DNA from: Papilionanthe hookeriana x Papilionanthe teres
Lineage: Eukaryota; Streptophyta; Magnoliopsida; Asparagales; Orchidaceae
Assembly: GCA_022702705.1 (NCBI GenBank)
Contig: CM040421.1
Coordinates: forward strand, 6,020,090 to 6,084,089
Direction of reading: 5' to 3'
DNA length: 64,000 bases
Made by a program: the position numbers and the translations under genes. Under the pieces are notes generated by a model. It did not search any database. It saw only the letters and a list, made by a program, of their open reading frames with translations, and was not told where the DNA came from. Below, piece by piece: positions 11,530 to 22,394 of the stretch (the first letter of the stretch is position 1; each line of letters starts with the position of its first letter).

Positions 11530-12917
11530 TTACTCTTTATATTTCAGTTGTCTACGAGCTCTCATCTTTTTCTTCATGAGGCGCACAATTTCCTCAGGCC
11601 TGTGCCACCATGTAGGAGTCAGCACAATACTTCGTATCAACCAATCGTCGCTCTCCTCCGACATATAAGAGAATTTATCATAAGCTCGCTTCCATTTATC
11701 CATGGCTCGTTTCAGTCTCAGGCTCGGCACGCCGCCAAGAAGATATTTGATGTAGTCTCGGGCGAGCTTAGTTAGTTCCGCACCTTTGATTATGTAAATA
11801 TACTGCAGCAGGAAAACAGAAAAAAGAAATTTGCATATTTACCACACAATTCTTATGGAATTACATGTCTAACACTTAAAGTTTGATGTTTATATTTATA
11901 ATACATAGTACTATAAGCCTATGCATAAAAAGGTACATTTAACCTTTTAAAAAGTTAGTATAAATGGAACTTTTAACGAGATGTCGAGTATTTGCGTGTT
12001 ATGAATGTAAATATTAAGGTTTGGGTGTTAGATATGTAAACATATGAGAATTGTGTGGTATTATTATGCAAGTACCCCAAGAGATAATAATTAATCAATC
12101 CTTGATCTCAAAGAGAAGGAGAGAGCGGAATTTTTAAAGAATCTCGCAATGTTTCAATGCTTTCTGAAGGCAAACTGCTTTAACTGCCACCCTCATGTAT
12201 ATGGCGGGACTCCACAGTTATCCTGATTGGATTTTTGTAATGGGTTGTATGTTTTAGTAGTTAAATAATTGTAATAGGTAATTAATGGGTCATATAAAGT
12301 ATTTGGAATTCCAATAAATGCTCACAATTGGAAGTGTTAGGAAAGAGCAATTTTTGGAGCTGGCGGCTTCTTTGAATCCGATATTATCATGATCTCAATG
12401 ATGGGGTTTAATCATATTCATTATATGAACATAGCAATGATGGTTTCATATTAAATACAAAGACAAGGAAGATCTGCATATATACCACTCAAACCTTATG
12501 TATTTACATATCTAACACCCAAACTTCATGTTTTGCTTTTTAAAAGTTAAGATGGTGGTATTCTTAATGTAAAAAAGTAAAGTTTAGGTGTTAGATATGT
12601 AGAAACATAGAAATTGGGTGGTATGCATGCAAGATGCCCCTTTATAAAATTACAAGCCATGAGACGAAAGTGTTTGAGAATGGTACCACAAATATGAAGG
12701 CAAGAGTGGCAAGAACAACTTGCAACGTCTCATCTAAAATTCCAGCAAAACCTTCATCTTCCGTGTCATCGGAGCCGCCGCCGCCACCACCACTCCAAGG
12801 AGGATTTCCGTCACCGCCAAATTCCTGTTGCTGCATCTGATCCCTCCGCATATCTTGGACTGTTTTTTCACCTCTCAACCCCCTAAATGCATCCTTTAGT
12901 GAATCCCATGAAAATCC
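11530..12917 (-). CDS. Last two exons of a plastid-type membrane protein gene, function unknown
   Basis: Two exons read on the minus strand. Exon 12917-12687 (77 codons) follows a CTGTAG acceptor and ends at a GTG|GTACC donor. Exon 11802-11530 (90 codons plus TAA) follows CTGCTGCAG. Both are phase 0 and join without a break around an 884-bp intron. The visible 167 residues contain a WDSLKDAFRGLRGEKT start, a QQQ and Gly-rich linker, an acidic DDTEDEGF stretch, and one hydrophobic segment built across the splice (LATLAFIFV then YIYII). A basic, Trp-rich tail carries TPTWWHRPEE. The layout (Gly-rich linker, single membrane span, WW motif) resembles an uncharacterised plant-conserved plastid protein. 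The transit-peptide exon was not found up to the retroelement at 15.3 kb. Expression and function cannot be judged here. Confidence 0.62.
11832..12080. mobile_element. Fold-back MITE family, copy M3 (intronic)
   Basis: The left arm TTTACCACACAATTCTTATG is mirrored by a right arm CATATGAGAATTGTGTGGTA, with a further inner arm pair (TGTCTAACACTTAAAG / GGTTTGGGTGTTAGATATG). It lies in the 884-bp intron of the plastid-type gene, close to the downstream exon. Confidence 0.7.
12472..12641. mobile_element. Fold-back MITE family, copy M4 (intronic)
   Basis: A compact copy of about 170 bp. The arms TACCACTCAAACCTTATG..TACATATCTAACACCC and GGTGTTAGATATGTAG..AAATTGGGTGGTATGC are complementary over most of their length. 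It is the second copy in the same intron. Its right end lies about 45 bp from the donor splice site of the upstream exon. Confidence 0.7.
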
Positions 12918-13129
12918 CTACAGATGTCGGAAAAATAACATAATAAATAAACCTAGTTTTGGATATTGTCAAATCAGGCAACCAAGCAATCACTGCTATT
13001 GTAACCATGCCATGCGCTCTATCGCCGTTGCTTAAACCAAAAAACTGACAAAAATTATGCTCTTACTGGCTCAAGCGCGAGCAAGCTTAAGAAATTAAGC
13101 CAGGAATTAGCACAATATAGAAATGGGAG

Positions 13130-13374
13130 AAATATACATACGTAGTTAACAACTCTTATGTATTTTCATATTTCACATATAAACTTTCATATTTACATCC
13201 ATAACACTTTGGTGCTTTAAACTTTTACATGAAAAGGCATATTTTACTTTAAAAAAGTGTGGTGCCGTTTTTGCTTTGATACTGAAGATTCGAGTGTGAT
13301 ATATGTAAATATGAAAGTTTAGGTGCGGTATATGTAAATACATAAGAATTGTGTGCCATGTATGTAAATGCCCC
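13130..13374. mobile_element. Fold-back MITE family, copy M5
   Basis: A full-length-type copy (about 245 bp) with two nested arm pairs and an internal AAAAAGTGTGGTGCCG segment. The right terminus is CATAAGAATTGTGTGCCATG followed by TATGTAAATGCCCC, the clearest form of the family end. It lies upstream of the minus-strand plastid-type gene exons, possibly in another intron. Confidence 0.65.
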
Positions 13375-13897
13375 TAGAAATTAATGGTGTGCATATTTCA
13401 ATTCACTGTTCACTGACAAAGCCAATTGGAAAACGACTTTGCTAACCAACTTAAGTATTTATCAAAGAAATAAATCATCTAAAAATGGAACAAGAAGATC
13501 TTTGTTAGACCGGCATCTATGTCGCCATCCGCCTCAGGCTCCACTAAGAGGATGTCGAGCCAACCAAATAACTTGAAGACTTATGTAAGGCACAAGACTA
13601 AAAGCGCAATTTAATCATTTGTTAGTTATTATTGTGTGTATAAATAGGGCTTAACATGTTTAGAGTTATGTTATGTGATTGTTGTCTTGAATCCTAGGGT
13701 TATGGTTAGGATGAGAATTGTCTAACTCTCTAATTGTAGGTTTATCCTTTATGTATATGAAATTGTATTATTTTGATTGATACCGGAGGAATAAAATCAA
13801 TTTATGTATCCCTAATTTCTGCAAAAACTTATCGTGTTCCAATCAATCTAATAATTGAGTTGACAACTGTAGTTGTATAATACTAACATGAAGGGTT
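13375..13897. other. Intergenic or intronic sequence, nothing recognised
   Basis: Searched on the minus strand for the missing 5' exon of the plastid-type gene. No ATG-containing, splice-bordered frame resembling a transit peptide was convincing. Confidence 0.3.
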
Positions 13898-14140
13898 TGA
13901 ATGCACGCCACTAAATTTTGTGTATTTCCATATCAAACAATTAAGCTTTTATATTCAATAATATAACACAATGATTTTTAAATTTCATCAAAACATATAC
14001 ATGAAAGCTGTATTTTACTTAAATAAGTTGATGGTAGTGGTACTTTTGATGCTATCAAAAGATGAGTAAGTCATATAAGTAAATATTTAAAAATTTAGTT
14101 ATGAAATATGTAAATACACAGGAATTCATTCGTAAGCAGA
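13898..14140. mobile_element. Fold-back MITE family, copy M6
   Basis: A diverged copy of about 240 bp. Left arm CACTAAATTTTGTGTATTTCC and right arm GTAAATACACAGGAATTC. The internal segment TATTTTACTTAAATAAGTTGATGG corresponds to the TATTTTACTTTAAAAAAGTG core of M5. Confidence 0.5.
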
Positions 14141-14491
14141 CTAATCCCCCCTCCCTTATTAATACTATTGAACTAATGGGGAGAAAAGTTGAGCTAAAAG
14201 AATATGTGTGGGAACGAAGCATAGAAAACAACATAATTAGATTAGCCAATCACCTTGTTTTCATCTCTCAAGTTCCTTTTTCCTCCAAACAAGCAAGTCG
14301 GAGCACATGTTTTGCACTTCGTCATACTGCAAACTATGTTTTGCATTTTTCGATGCTGTAGTATTGGAGTAGGAGAAATACATAAAACTGCCATATGAAC
14401 GAAGGTAACCTGAGATAAAGAGCATGTTGTGCTGATTCTCTTAGTAGTTCAGAGGTATTGAATACATTATTCTGGGTCCAGCTCATCCTTT

Positions 14492-15413
14492 ATCAGAGTG
14501 CTGAGCAACTTAAATAATAATAAAGGTATAGAAAATGCCACAGATCATATAACAAAGGCCAAGTTTTGCATGATAACATCAGAAGGTCGTCATATCAATA
14601 CCTTACATTTTTTTTTTCAGAATTAAAAAGGTTTATATCAGAAATATTACATATGAGAAAATTAACTAGTTCGCAGGGCTGTAAGTGAACCAACGTATCA
14701 AATGAATAACTCAAACTCAACTTGATAAATACTTGTTTATGTTTATTCAAGTTAAGTAGCTAAATAAGTTTGAGAGCTATTTTAAAACTCAAAAGTTAAA
14801 TGAACCAATTTTTAACACAATCCAACTTATTTATGTGATTTCACGATTTGTGGTTCAACAAATAGCTTACTTGTACATCATTAATGTGGTTGCACAAATC
14901 TCCGTGAGATCCGACGATTGCATGAGGAAAAAAGCAGATGCATGAACATTCATCATTGCATCAGAGTGTTGAGCAACTTAAATAATAATAAAGGTATAGA
15001 ACATGCCACAGATCATATAACAAAGGCCAAGTTTTGCATGATAACATCAGAAGGTCGTCATATCAATACCTTACATTTTTTTTTCAGAATTAAAAAGGTT
15101 TACATCACAGAAATATTACATATGAGAAAATTAACTAGTTCACAGGGCTGTAAGTGAACCAACGCATCAGATGAATAACTCAAACTCAACTTGATAAATA
15201 CTTGTTTATGTTTATTCAATTTAAGTAGCTAAATAAGTTTGAGAGCTATTTTAAAACTCAAAAGTTAAATGAATCAATTTTTAACACAATCCAACTTATT
15301 TATGTGAGTTCACGATTTGTGGTTCAACAAATAGCTTAATGTGGTTGCACGAATCTCGGTGAAATCCGACGATTGCATGAGGAAAAAGCAGAAGCATGAA
15401 CATTCATCATTGC
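14492..15413. repeat. Tandem duplication (about 460 bp) spanning the Tat 5' LTR edge
   Basis: Unit 1 (14492-14959) and unit 2 (14960-15413) are near-identical over their length. Unit 2 lacks about 14 bp that unit 1 has just before AATGTGG. Both end with the first about 75 bases of the Tat LTR (TGTGGTTGCAC... to CATTGCATCAG), so the duplication arose after the retrotransposon inserted. The junctions share an ATCAG microhomology. The unit contains GGGCTGTAAGTGAACC, a hAT-like terminus. Confidence 0.85.
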
Positions 15414-16067
15414 ATCAGTCAGTCAAATTTCGGGCCATCCAATTGAACCTCTGATCGAACCAAGAAATACCGCGCGCATAAATTGATGATTAATCAGCCG
15501 ACGCTTGGCATTAGGAAGATCAATAGCCGTCTAAGAGAGTTCCTTTTACATAGGCACATCGACTGAAGGAAGGCTGCCTGTACGATTGCGGTACATACCT
15601 TCTGCTTGACGGAACAATCACTTCCGTGGACGATGAGCCCTCGCAACAATTTGGAAGAGGCTATGAAAATCATCCGGTCGGTGGATACTTTCGGCTGATC
15701 AAATGAATACTAGGCGAACAAACCAAAGAATTAAGAACGCGAAACAATGTCAAATATGATTACAAATATAAAATGGAGCCAGCGATTACAGAGTCAAAGT
15801 GTATTTACGTTAGTTGCAAATATGTAAAAATATAATGATTCCTAAATGATTATAACGTTCTCATTAAATGGTGACAATCGTGTAATTTATCATACCCTTC
15901 TTATAAGTTATAAATAGGAGGGTTATTTTTCACGAAAATAGGTTATTGAACAATTCCCCAAAAATTAAGTATTACTTATGTCTTATTTTTCTCCTACTCT
16001 CTTTTCACTTGTTCGGCCAATGCACTATTCCATAAGCGTGATCCACAGAAAAATTTAGGATTCAACA
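15340..16067 (+). repeat. Tat element 5' LTR
   Basis: Begins TGTGGTTGCAC and ends TTCAACA. It aligns along its whole length with 24261-24977. Shared landmarks include TTGGCATTAGGAAGATCAA, ATAGGCACATCGAC, a TATAAATAGGAGGGT promoter TATA box (15910) and GTGATCCACAG near the end. The primer-binding site just downstream is too decayed to assign a tRNA. Confidence 0.85.
15909..15918 (+). promoter_or_regulatory. TATA box of the Tat 5' LTR
   Basis: TTATAAATAGGAGGG lies about 150 bp before the LTR end. The 3' LTR has TTATAAATATGAGGG at the equivalent position (near 24820). Conservation in both LTRs supports it as the core promoter of the element. Confidence 0.6.
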
Positions 16068-16095
16068 TCCTAAAAGGTGCGATGAGCATGAAATC

Positions 16096-17610
16096 ATGTC
16101 TTCAACAAGAAGTGGAGAGCGTCAAGGCGAAGGAACACAACAAGGAGAAGCCTCTAATATGGAGTCCGTGAGGGAATTCGTGCAACAAAAAATTCAACTC
16201 CATGATAGGATGGCAGGTCAGATGGCAAAGTTAACGTGTGACGCCTGAAGGGACAGCGCAACCTCTCCCACAACCTCATCCAGCAGCACCCGAACGTCAA
16301 GATCCGGCTCAGGCAGTTGAACATTGGAGGAGTCCCAGTACCAAGACATTGTTAGGTCCATGCCAAAAAAAAGATCGTAACCAAGGCAATTAGAAACTTA
16401 TTGCCGATTGAAGAATGCGATCCCCCGACATATTATTGAAGGTGAGCCCCCAAAGAAATTCAAGGTTCTCTCCTTAGAACCGTACAAAGGTCAGAGTGAC
16501 CCGGTCGATCATGTTGCATCCTTTGAGTAGGCAATTTGGCTTCTCAAAATTTCCGACGCGCTGAAATGTTGACTATTCTAGAATACTATGAGAGATTCCA
16601 CTCTCAAATGGTTCAATGAACTCTATTGAAATTATCAATTCGTTTGAAATGGTACAAAGGTCGGAGCGACCCTGCCGATCATGTTGAGTCCTCTGAGTCG
16701 GCAATTTGCCTTCTCAAAATTTCCGACATGTTGAAATGTCTACTGTTCTACACTACTCAAAGAGATTTCACTCTCAGATGGTTCAATGGACTCCCTGTTG
16801 GAATTGTCAATTCTTTCAAAGAGTTGAAAAACTATTTTTGGCACAGTTTGGTAGCGCCCAGAAGCTTGCAAGGATTTAGACTCCCTATGGTATGTAAAAT
16901 AGGGATCGAACGAGAGCGTGCGGGCATACATTACACAGTTCCAGAAAGAGATGCTCAAGATACAATACCTAGAGCCAGCAGCTGACAAAGCCGCCATGCC
17001 GCAATGACTAAAAAATCCACAGTTCAAGTATTTCATGGGTTTGAGGAAACCAGAAACTTTAGTCAAACTCTTGGAGTTGGCTAACGACCACATTACGGCC
17101 AAAGAATACATGAATCAGTCTGTTACGAAAGGCAAAATGTCTGACTGGCAATCAAGAAAGAAGGGCTCCAGAGATGATGGATGGAGGGAGAAGGATGGTT
17201 CTCGTCTGAACCATAAAAGAGGCCATTTTTCCTACAAGGACAGGGAAGCCGAACCAAACGCGCGTAAATGCATCCGATCGAATGATCGCCGTGAGCGATC
17301 GTGGAATATCAAGGCCCACAAAGCTTAGGGTCTCAATGGCAGAACTAATAGACACCATACAAGACAAAGAATGCTTCTGAAAGGCCAACACCATGAGAAT
17401 CGAGCTTCTCTCCAAAATCCAAACAAGTATTGTAAGTACTATAGAGATCACGGGCATGATAAGGAAGAATGCAGGCACCTCCATAGCTTGGTAGAAGAGT
17501 TAAGTGTGAGCCGGAAAACTCAAGGAGTTCATGGCCCCAGAAGCACGTACTCAGCTATAGGGGAAAGCACCTGCAAAGAACGAATTGGATGGACCTCTCT
17601 GGGCTAATAC
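16096..17610 (+). pseudogene. Tat gag polyprotein, disrupted
   Basis: An ATG at 16096 opens a short N-terminal frame that stops within about 50 codons. The capsid-like retrotransposon gag domain follows in other frames: a YKGRSDPADHVESSESA segment near 16650, then FTLRWFNGLPVGIVNSFKEL and a conserved PETLVKLLELANDHITAKEY near 17050. A zinc-knuckle-like CKYYRDHGHDKEECRHL appears at 17461-17490. The CxxH/C spacing is the form typical of Tat gag. It would package element RNA. Part of the capsid segment is present twice in tandem (16480-16820). Multiple stops and frame changes make it non-functional. Confidence 0.82.
16480..16820 (+). repeat. Tandem duplication inside the Tat gag
   Basis: A segment of about 167 bp beginning TACAAAGGTC(A/G)GAG(T/C)GACCC and ending at TTGTCAATTC-like sequence is present at about 16480-16645 and again at 16648-16820. 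The copies differ at many sites, so the duplication is old. Both encode the same part of the gag capsid domain. Confidence 0.8.
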
Positions 17611-17702
17611 ATCCACATAATTGGGATAGTATCAACGATACTGGGAGGTGACTCAATCCGAAGTCCCGAAGAAAAAGGAGTTGATCGGGGGAATACTACG
17701 TC

Positions 17703-18131
17703 ATGGCTTTTGTCCAAACAAGAAAGCCCCATCCCACGATCATTTTCACTGATGCAAATTTACCTCCAGCCAGAAACCCATATAACGACGCTATCATCGT
17801 TATTGCACTAATTAATAACTATCAAGTAGGCAGTACTTTCGTCGATACAGGTAGCTCATGCAATATTTTGTTCAAAGCTACCTTTAACAAAATGAATTTA
17901 ACGATCGAACGTTTGGTAGCGCCGACTGACCCACTATGTGAGTCTTTTGGCGAACGAAAAGTGGTGTTGGGCATAATTGTGTTGTCTGTCACCTGGGGCA
18001 AGGACAAAAGCCAGATCACAAACATGGAAGACTTTTGGCGATCGATGCGCCACCAACTTACAACGCAATTTTTTGTTGTCTGCTCCTCAACAATTTTCGG
18101 GTCGTGGTGTCAACCTACCATGCAGTCGTAA
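17703..18131 (+). pseudogene. Tat aspartic protease region
   Basis: The frame from 17703 contains VGSTFVDTGSSCNILF, where DTGSS matches the catalytic D(T/S)G of retroviral-type aspartic proteases. The upstream NPYNDAIIVIALINNYQV strand and downstream CILF-type hydrophobic strand fit the fold of one protease monomer. In the intact element it would cleave the gag-pol polyprotein. The frame is lost after about 18040, where the sequence between protease and RT has several stops. Confidence 0.8.
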
Positions 18132-18379
18132 AGTTCCCTTGCGAAAGAGAGATTGATACCATACGTGAGAATCTGGAGCAGTCACGAAAATGTTATCTTC
18201 GGACAGTAGGAACATAGAGCACGAAGTGCTGAATATACAACACCAATGAGAATAAGACTTTGAAACATATGAGGCCATGACCAAAATCCTTGTAAATCTC
18301 AAGGGCCTAGGTAAAATTTTTCTAATCAGTGAAAACTTTGATGCATGTCACAAAGAAATTTTAATGCAGACTCTTCAAA

Positions 18380-19710
18380 AGCATCGCGATGTCTTCGCCT
18401 AGTTGGCCGCTGAAATGTCAAGCATTCTCACTAACGAAGTTTGTCAGCACCTCAACGTCGGCTCATCCGCCCGGCCTGTGAAGCAAAAGTTTTGATTGTC
18501 GGCAACAACTTTGGTAAAACCGATTCGAGAGGAGGTACAGAAGCTCTTGGAGGTGAGCTACATCAGGGAGGTGAAATACACCTCCTGGGTATCCAATGTA
18601 ATCAAGGTGCAGAGATCCAACAACAAGTGCAAATGTACGTGGACTTCACAAATTTGAATGTCGCTTACCCCAATGACGAGTATCCACTACCTAGGATTGA
18701 AGCGCTAGTGAACTCTGCTATCAGATACTCGGTCATGAGTTTCATGGATGTGTTGCATTTGGCCAATGTTGAGAAGACAGCTTTTATTACTAGTGAAGGT
18801 TTATTTTATTTTACTATAATGCCCTTTGGGCTAAAAAAATTTGGTGCTACCTATCAGCATCTTATAGATGTAATCTTTTTAAGTAAAAAGAAAGAAATAG
18901 TCTACGATGACGATGTTCTAGTAAAATGCAGGTCGTCCGAGCAGCATGTAAACAATTAAAAAGAAACCTTCCAAATTCTCAGGAAATATAACATGAAACT
19001 AAACCCGTTAAAATGCACATTTGGGGCTTCAAATGGAAAATTCTAAGGATACCTCTTGACACTCGAAGGCATTAAAGGCAATCCCGAGAAAGAAAAGGCA
19101 CTCCTGAGCATGTCTTCTCGGAATACCAAAAAAGTGCAGAAGCTGACAGGTGGAATCGTCGCATTGCGCAGATTCATTTCGAAATCATGGGACAAATGTG
19201 CGGCTTTCTTTAAAGTACTAAGAAAAGCTTAGAGGTTCAGATGGTCGACCAAGTGCGTGCAGACCTTCCAAAGTTTGAAACAGTCACTAGCATCACCATC
19301 ATCGTTGCAAAGTCCGAAGACAAAGGAAGAACTCTCGTTATATTTGGGAGTTAGTTTGTATGCCATGAGTTAAGTTCTGGTTCGAGAGCAGTTCGGCAAG
19401 CAACTCTCCGTCTATTACACCAGTTGAGTACTCAAGGAAGCCGAAGTCAGATACCCTATTATAAAAAAATTAACGTTTGTTTTGATTGTCTCTGCTCACA
19501 GGTTCCGGCCGTATTTCCAAACGCACCCAATTAGAGTGATCACTAATCACCTGCTCCAATTTATACTCACACGACTGGAACACTCTGGTCAACTACTAAA
19601 GTGGGCAATAGAACTCAGCGAGTATGGCATCAACTACGTCCCCCGGACAGTGATCAAGGCTCAGGACGTAGCAAATTTTCTAGCGAACTTCTCTGAACCA
19701 GATGAATAGA
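18380..19710 (+). pseudogene. Tat reverse transcriptase and RNase H, disrupted
   Basis: The RT starts around 18520 with REEVQKLLEVSYIREVKYTS in one frame. It continues in the frame of 18600-18959 with VDFTNLN, YPLPRIEALV, MSFMDV, FITSEG and MPFGLKKFGATYQ. The active-site box reads VYDDDVLV in place of the usual YVDD, so the residue before the DD pair is aspartate. RNase H follows in the frame of 19482-19709 with ITNHLLQFIL, SGQLLKWAIELSEYGINYVPR and KAQDVANFLA. Several frame changes and a stop at 18957 make it dead. The motif order supports Ty3/gypsy. Confidence 0.85.
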
Positions 19711-19734
19711 ACGATAAATCCGAAGCAAACGAAC

Positions 19735-20260
19735 AAACCTGGATTGTCTATGTTGATGGAGCTTCCGGCCCAGTTAGAGCAGGAATTGGGCTAGCGTTAT
19801 GCAGTCCGACCAGAGAGCATATCTATCATTCGATCATTAACGATTTTGAGGAAACAAACAACCAGGAGGAATATGAAACGCTGATAGTCGGTTTATGGCT
19901 AGCTAATGAAATAATAGTCTGGCATCTAATCATAAATCAGACTCACAGCTTGTCAATCAAGTTAATGGGGAATTTGAGGCTCGAGATGAAATGGTGGCCA
20001 AATACTTGAACAAGGTGAAGGCAGAGATAGGGAAGTTCTCAAACTTTCGCATCTTACATGTAGGATGAGAGGAGAACCAAGTGGTGGACCTCTTATCAAA
20101 GAACACATGCTTCGAAAACAAGGTGCCCCGGAGGCTTTCCAAACCAACCATAGAGGTGTCGGAAGTAATGGAGGTAGAAACCGAAGATTTGAAAAATTGG
20201 GTCGACGCCTGCGTCCACTACCTCAAGATGAAAAAAACCTCGAAGTGAGAGATCCATGAA
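19735..20260 (+). pseudogene. Second (additional) RNase H of the Tat element
   Basis: Immediately after the first RNase H tail, TWIVYVDGASGPVRAGIGLA appears with the DGA catalytic motif. It is followed by NNQEEYETLI, which holds the conserved glutamate, and further on a KYLNKVKAEI-type helix. A second, archaeal-like RNase H downstream of pol RNase H is a known hallmark of Tat-lineage elements. Frame changes and stops are present after about 19930. Confidence 0.78.
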
Positions 20261-20329
20261 GGTTCAAATTTAAAGTCGCTCATATCTCCTTGGAGATGCA
20301 CTCTTCCGAAGGTCAACCACGTTTTTGCT

Positions 20330-21415
20330 TCTAAGGCGCCTCAAAGAAAAGTAGGTGGAGGAAATCGTCCGAGAAGTGCACTCGAGAAAATGTGAAAGTC
20401 ATTCGCGGAAATACTTTAGCTCATCGTGTTAGAGGCAAGGTTATTGCTGGCCAACCTTCATAAAAGACGTGAAATAATTTTCTCGAAGATGCGAGTAATG
20501 ACAGAAATATGCTCCACTACAGCATCAGTTGACACAGAAATTACAACCGATTGTAAGTCCCTGACCATTCGCTGTTTGGGAACTCGATATCCTCGGGTCA
20601 TTTCCACCTTCGAAAGGCAACGAAAGTTCTTTTTGGTCGTCGTGGATTATTTTTCAAAATGGATAGAAGCAAAAGCTTTCGCCGAATAATACTGACATAG
20701 TCCCAAATTTTATCTGGACAGACATATTTTGTTAGTATGCCTTGCCCCAAATACTCATTATGGACAATGGAACACAATTCGTTGTTTAGGGGGTGAGAGA
20801 TTTTTGTTAGAGTCAGAGGATCGACCTCAAGTTTGCATTTGTGCATCAACCGCGAACCAATGGCCAAGCAGAGGCTGCGAACAAATCATCCTAAACCTGC
20901 TGAGGAAAAAGGTTCAGGACGCTAGAGGTAATTGAGTGGAATTGTTTCCTTCGGTCCTTTGGTCCATTTGAACCACTCCATCATCATCGACCGAACAAAA
21001 ATCATACGTACTCTCTCATGGAATGGAAGTCATCGTACCAATCAAGTACAATCACCACAGTCATAGGGTATTTACTGCAAAGTCTTTTGATGAAGAGAGA
21101 CTCGCTGACTGGCAAGATGCAAATGATGACGGAACTTCGCTCACCCTTAACCTCCAAGAGAAAATTCAAACAAATGTTGCCCTAAGTCAAAAAGAAATAA
21201 AAAGATATTGTCTACTAACATAACAAGAATGTCCGGGAAAAGACAATCGCCCCCGATGACCTCGTCTTGAAGAAAGCCAATCTGGTAGCAAGAGGGCCCT
21301 TTATCATCAACCATCAAGTCGCCCCATGAGCTTACAAATTAAAGTCCTATTCGGGAAAAAGTCTCCAACGGGCATTGAGTGGAGACGACCTTAAGAAGTT
21401 TTACTCTTGACAAGA
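20330..21415 (+). pseudogene. Tat integrase, disrupted
   Basis: The catalytic core shows VVVDYFSKWIEAKAFAE (first Asp) near 20630 and IMDNGTQFV (second Asp) near 20755. A TANQWPSRGCEQIILNLLRK-type segment follows that retains the NGQAE-helix region (Glu lost or shifted). Further C-terminal is GMEVIVPIKYNHHSHRV (21022) and a DERLADWQDANDD segment. The ordering matches gypsy integrases. An N-terminal HHCC finger is only hinted at near 20370. Frameshifts separate each motif. Confidence 0.78.
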
Positions 21416-21597
21416 TTGTTTCGTATCTCTGTTTGAACGACAATATTACAGTGAAGGAATTTTTGTCTTGCCTCCTTGTGCAAAAAGTATGGTGAGAAGT
21501 TATAAACTCAGAATTGAAAAAAAAATGCTCAGGAAACCGAAGGAGTGATGAACCTCAAGTCACAACGAAATTTGGAGAACTGGATTAGTCATACAAA

Positions 21598-22082
21598 GAC
21601 GACCAAAAAACGTTCGAGTGTTTGGTCGCAACAAAGACGATAAAAAAAACGTCTTGACGCTAGGTCCTATTAAACATAATTGGAAAGTGCTCCAATGTTT
21701 AGTTGCATTAAAGAGGCTCGGAAGTGTTCTGACGCTTGGTCACATTAGAGATGACCCAAAAGTGTTATTACGCTGGGTCGCATCAAAGACGACCCGCAAG
21801 CATTATGACACTAGGTCGCGTTAAAGATGACCCTGATAGCGTTCTGAAGCAAAGTTGCAGTCAAGATGACCCCGATAGCGTTCTAAAGCAAGGTCGCAAT
21901 AAAGACGACACTAAAAGCGTTTCGAAGCAAGATCACGGTAAAGACAACCCGGAAAGCATTCTGATGTAAGGTCGCAGTAAAGACGACCCTAAAAAATTCA
22001 GAAGACTAAAAGCGTTCTAACGTGAGATTGCAGTAAAAAAAAATCACACGAAGTATCCTGACGCGGGGTCATAAATTAAAGA
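21598..22082 (+). repeat. 39-bp tandem array downstream of Tat integrase
   Basis: About twelve degenerate units, each opening GAYGACCC and closing GGTCGCARTAAA, with a period of 39 bp in the best-preserved part (about 21742-21980). Since 39 is a multiple of three, the units translate in phase as DDPDSVLKQGRNK-like 13-mers for several copies. The last units contain length changes. Tandem arrays between integrase and the 3' LTR are known in Tat-lineage elements. Confidence 0.85.
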
Positions 22083-22394
22083 CTTCAATTCTTAAAACTT
22101 AAATTAGACTAAGTAAGAAAGGCAACCGAATCATAAAAACAATAGAAAGAAAAAATAGTAAGTGTGCCAAGCACATGATCACAAGAAGAAGCGATCAAAA
22201 AAGTCATATTTCATTTATAAGAAAAACTATTATAAAGTCCTTGCATCATTCATTATTTGTACACACATTAAAAAAAGAGAGAAAATAAGAAGAGGGAATC
22301 CAAATTTACGGTTCTTTGGGTCGGAAGTTAGACGAGCCGCCATCCGCCACGTCGTCGCCCTCAGATTACCCGCGGTGCTGAGATGCAGAAAAAG

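Noticed and set aside
12642..12686. Read-through of the plastid-type exon past its donor to a stop at 12642
   Set aside because: The GTG|GTACC donor, the phase-0 match to a good acceptor at 11803, and the continuous membrane segment across the join favour splicing.
21598..22082. CRISPR-like array
   Set aside because: Units are contiguous degenerate repeats without spacers, located inside a plant retrotransposon.
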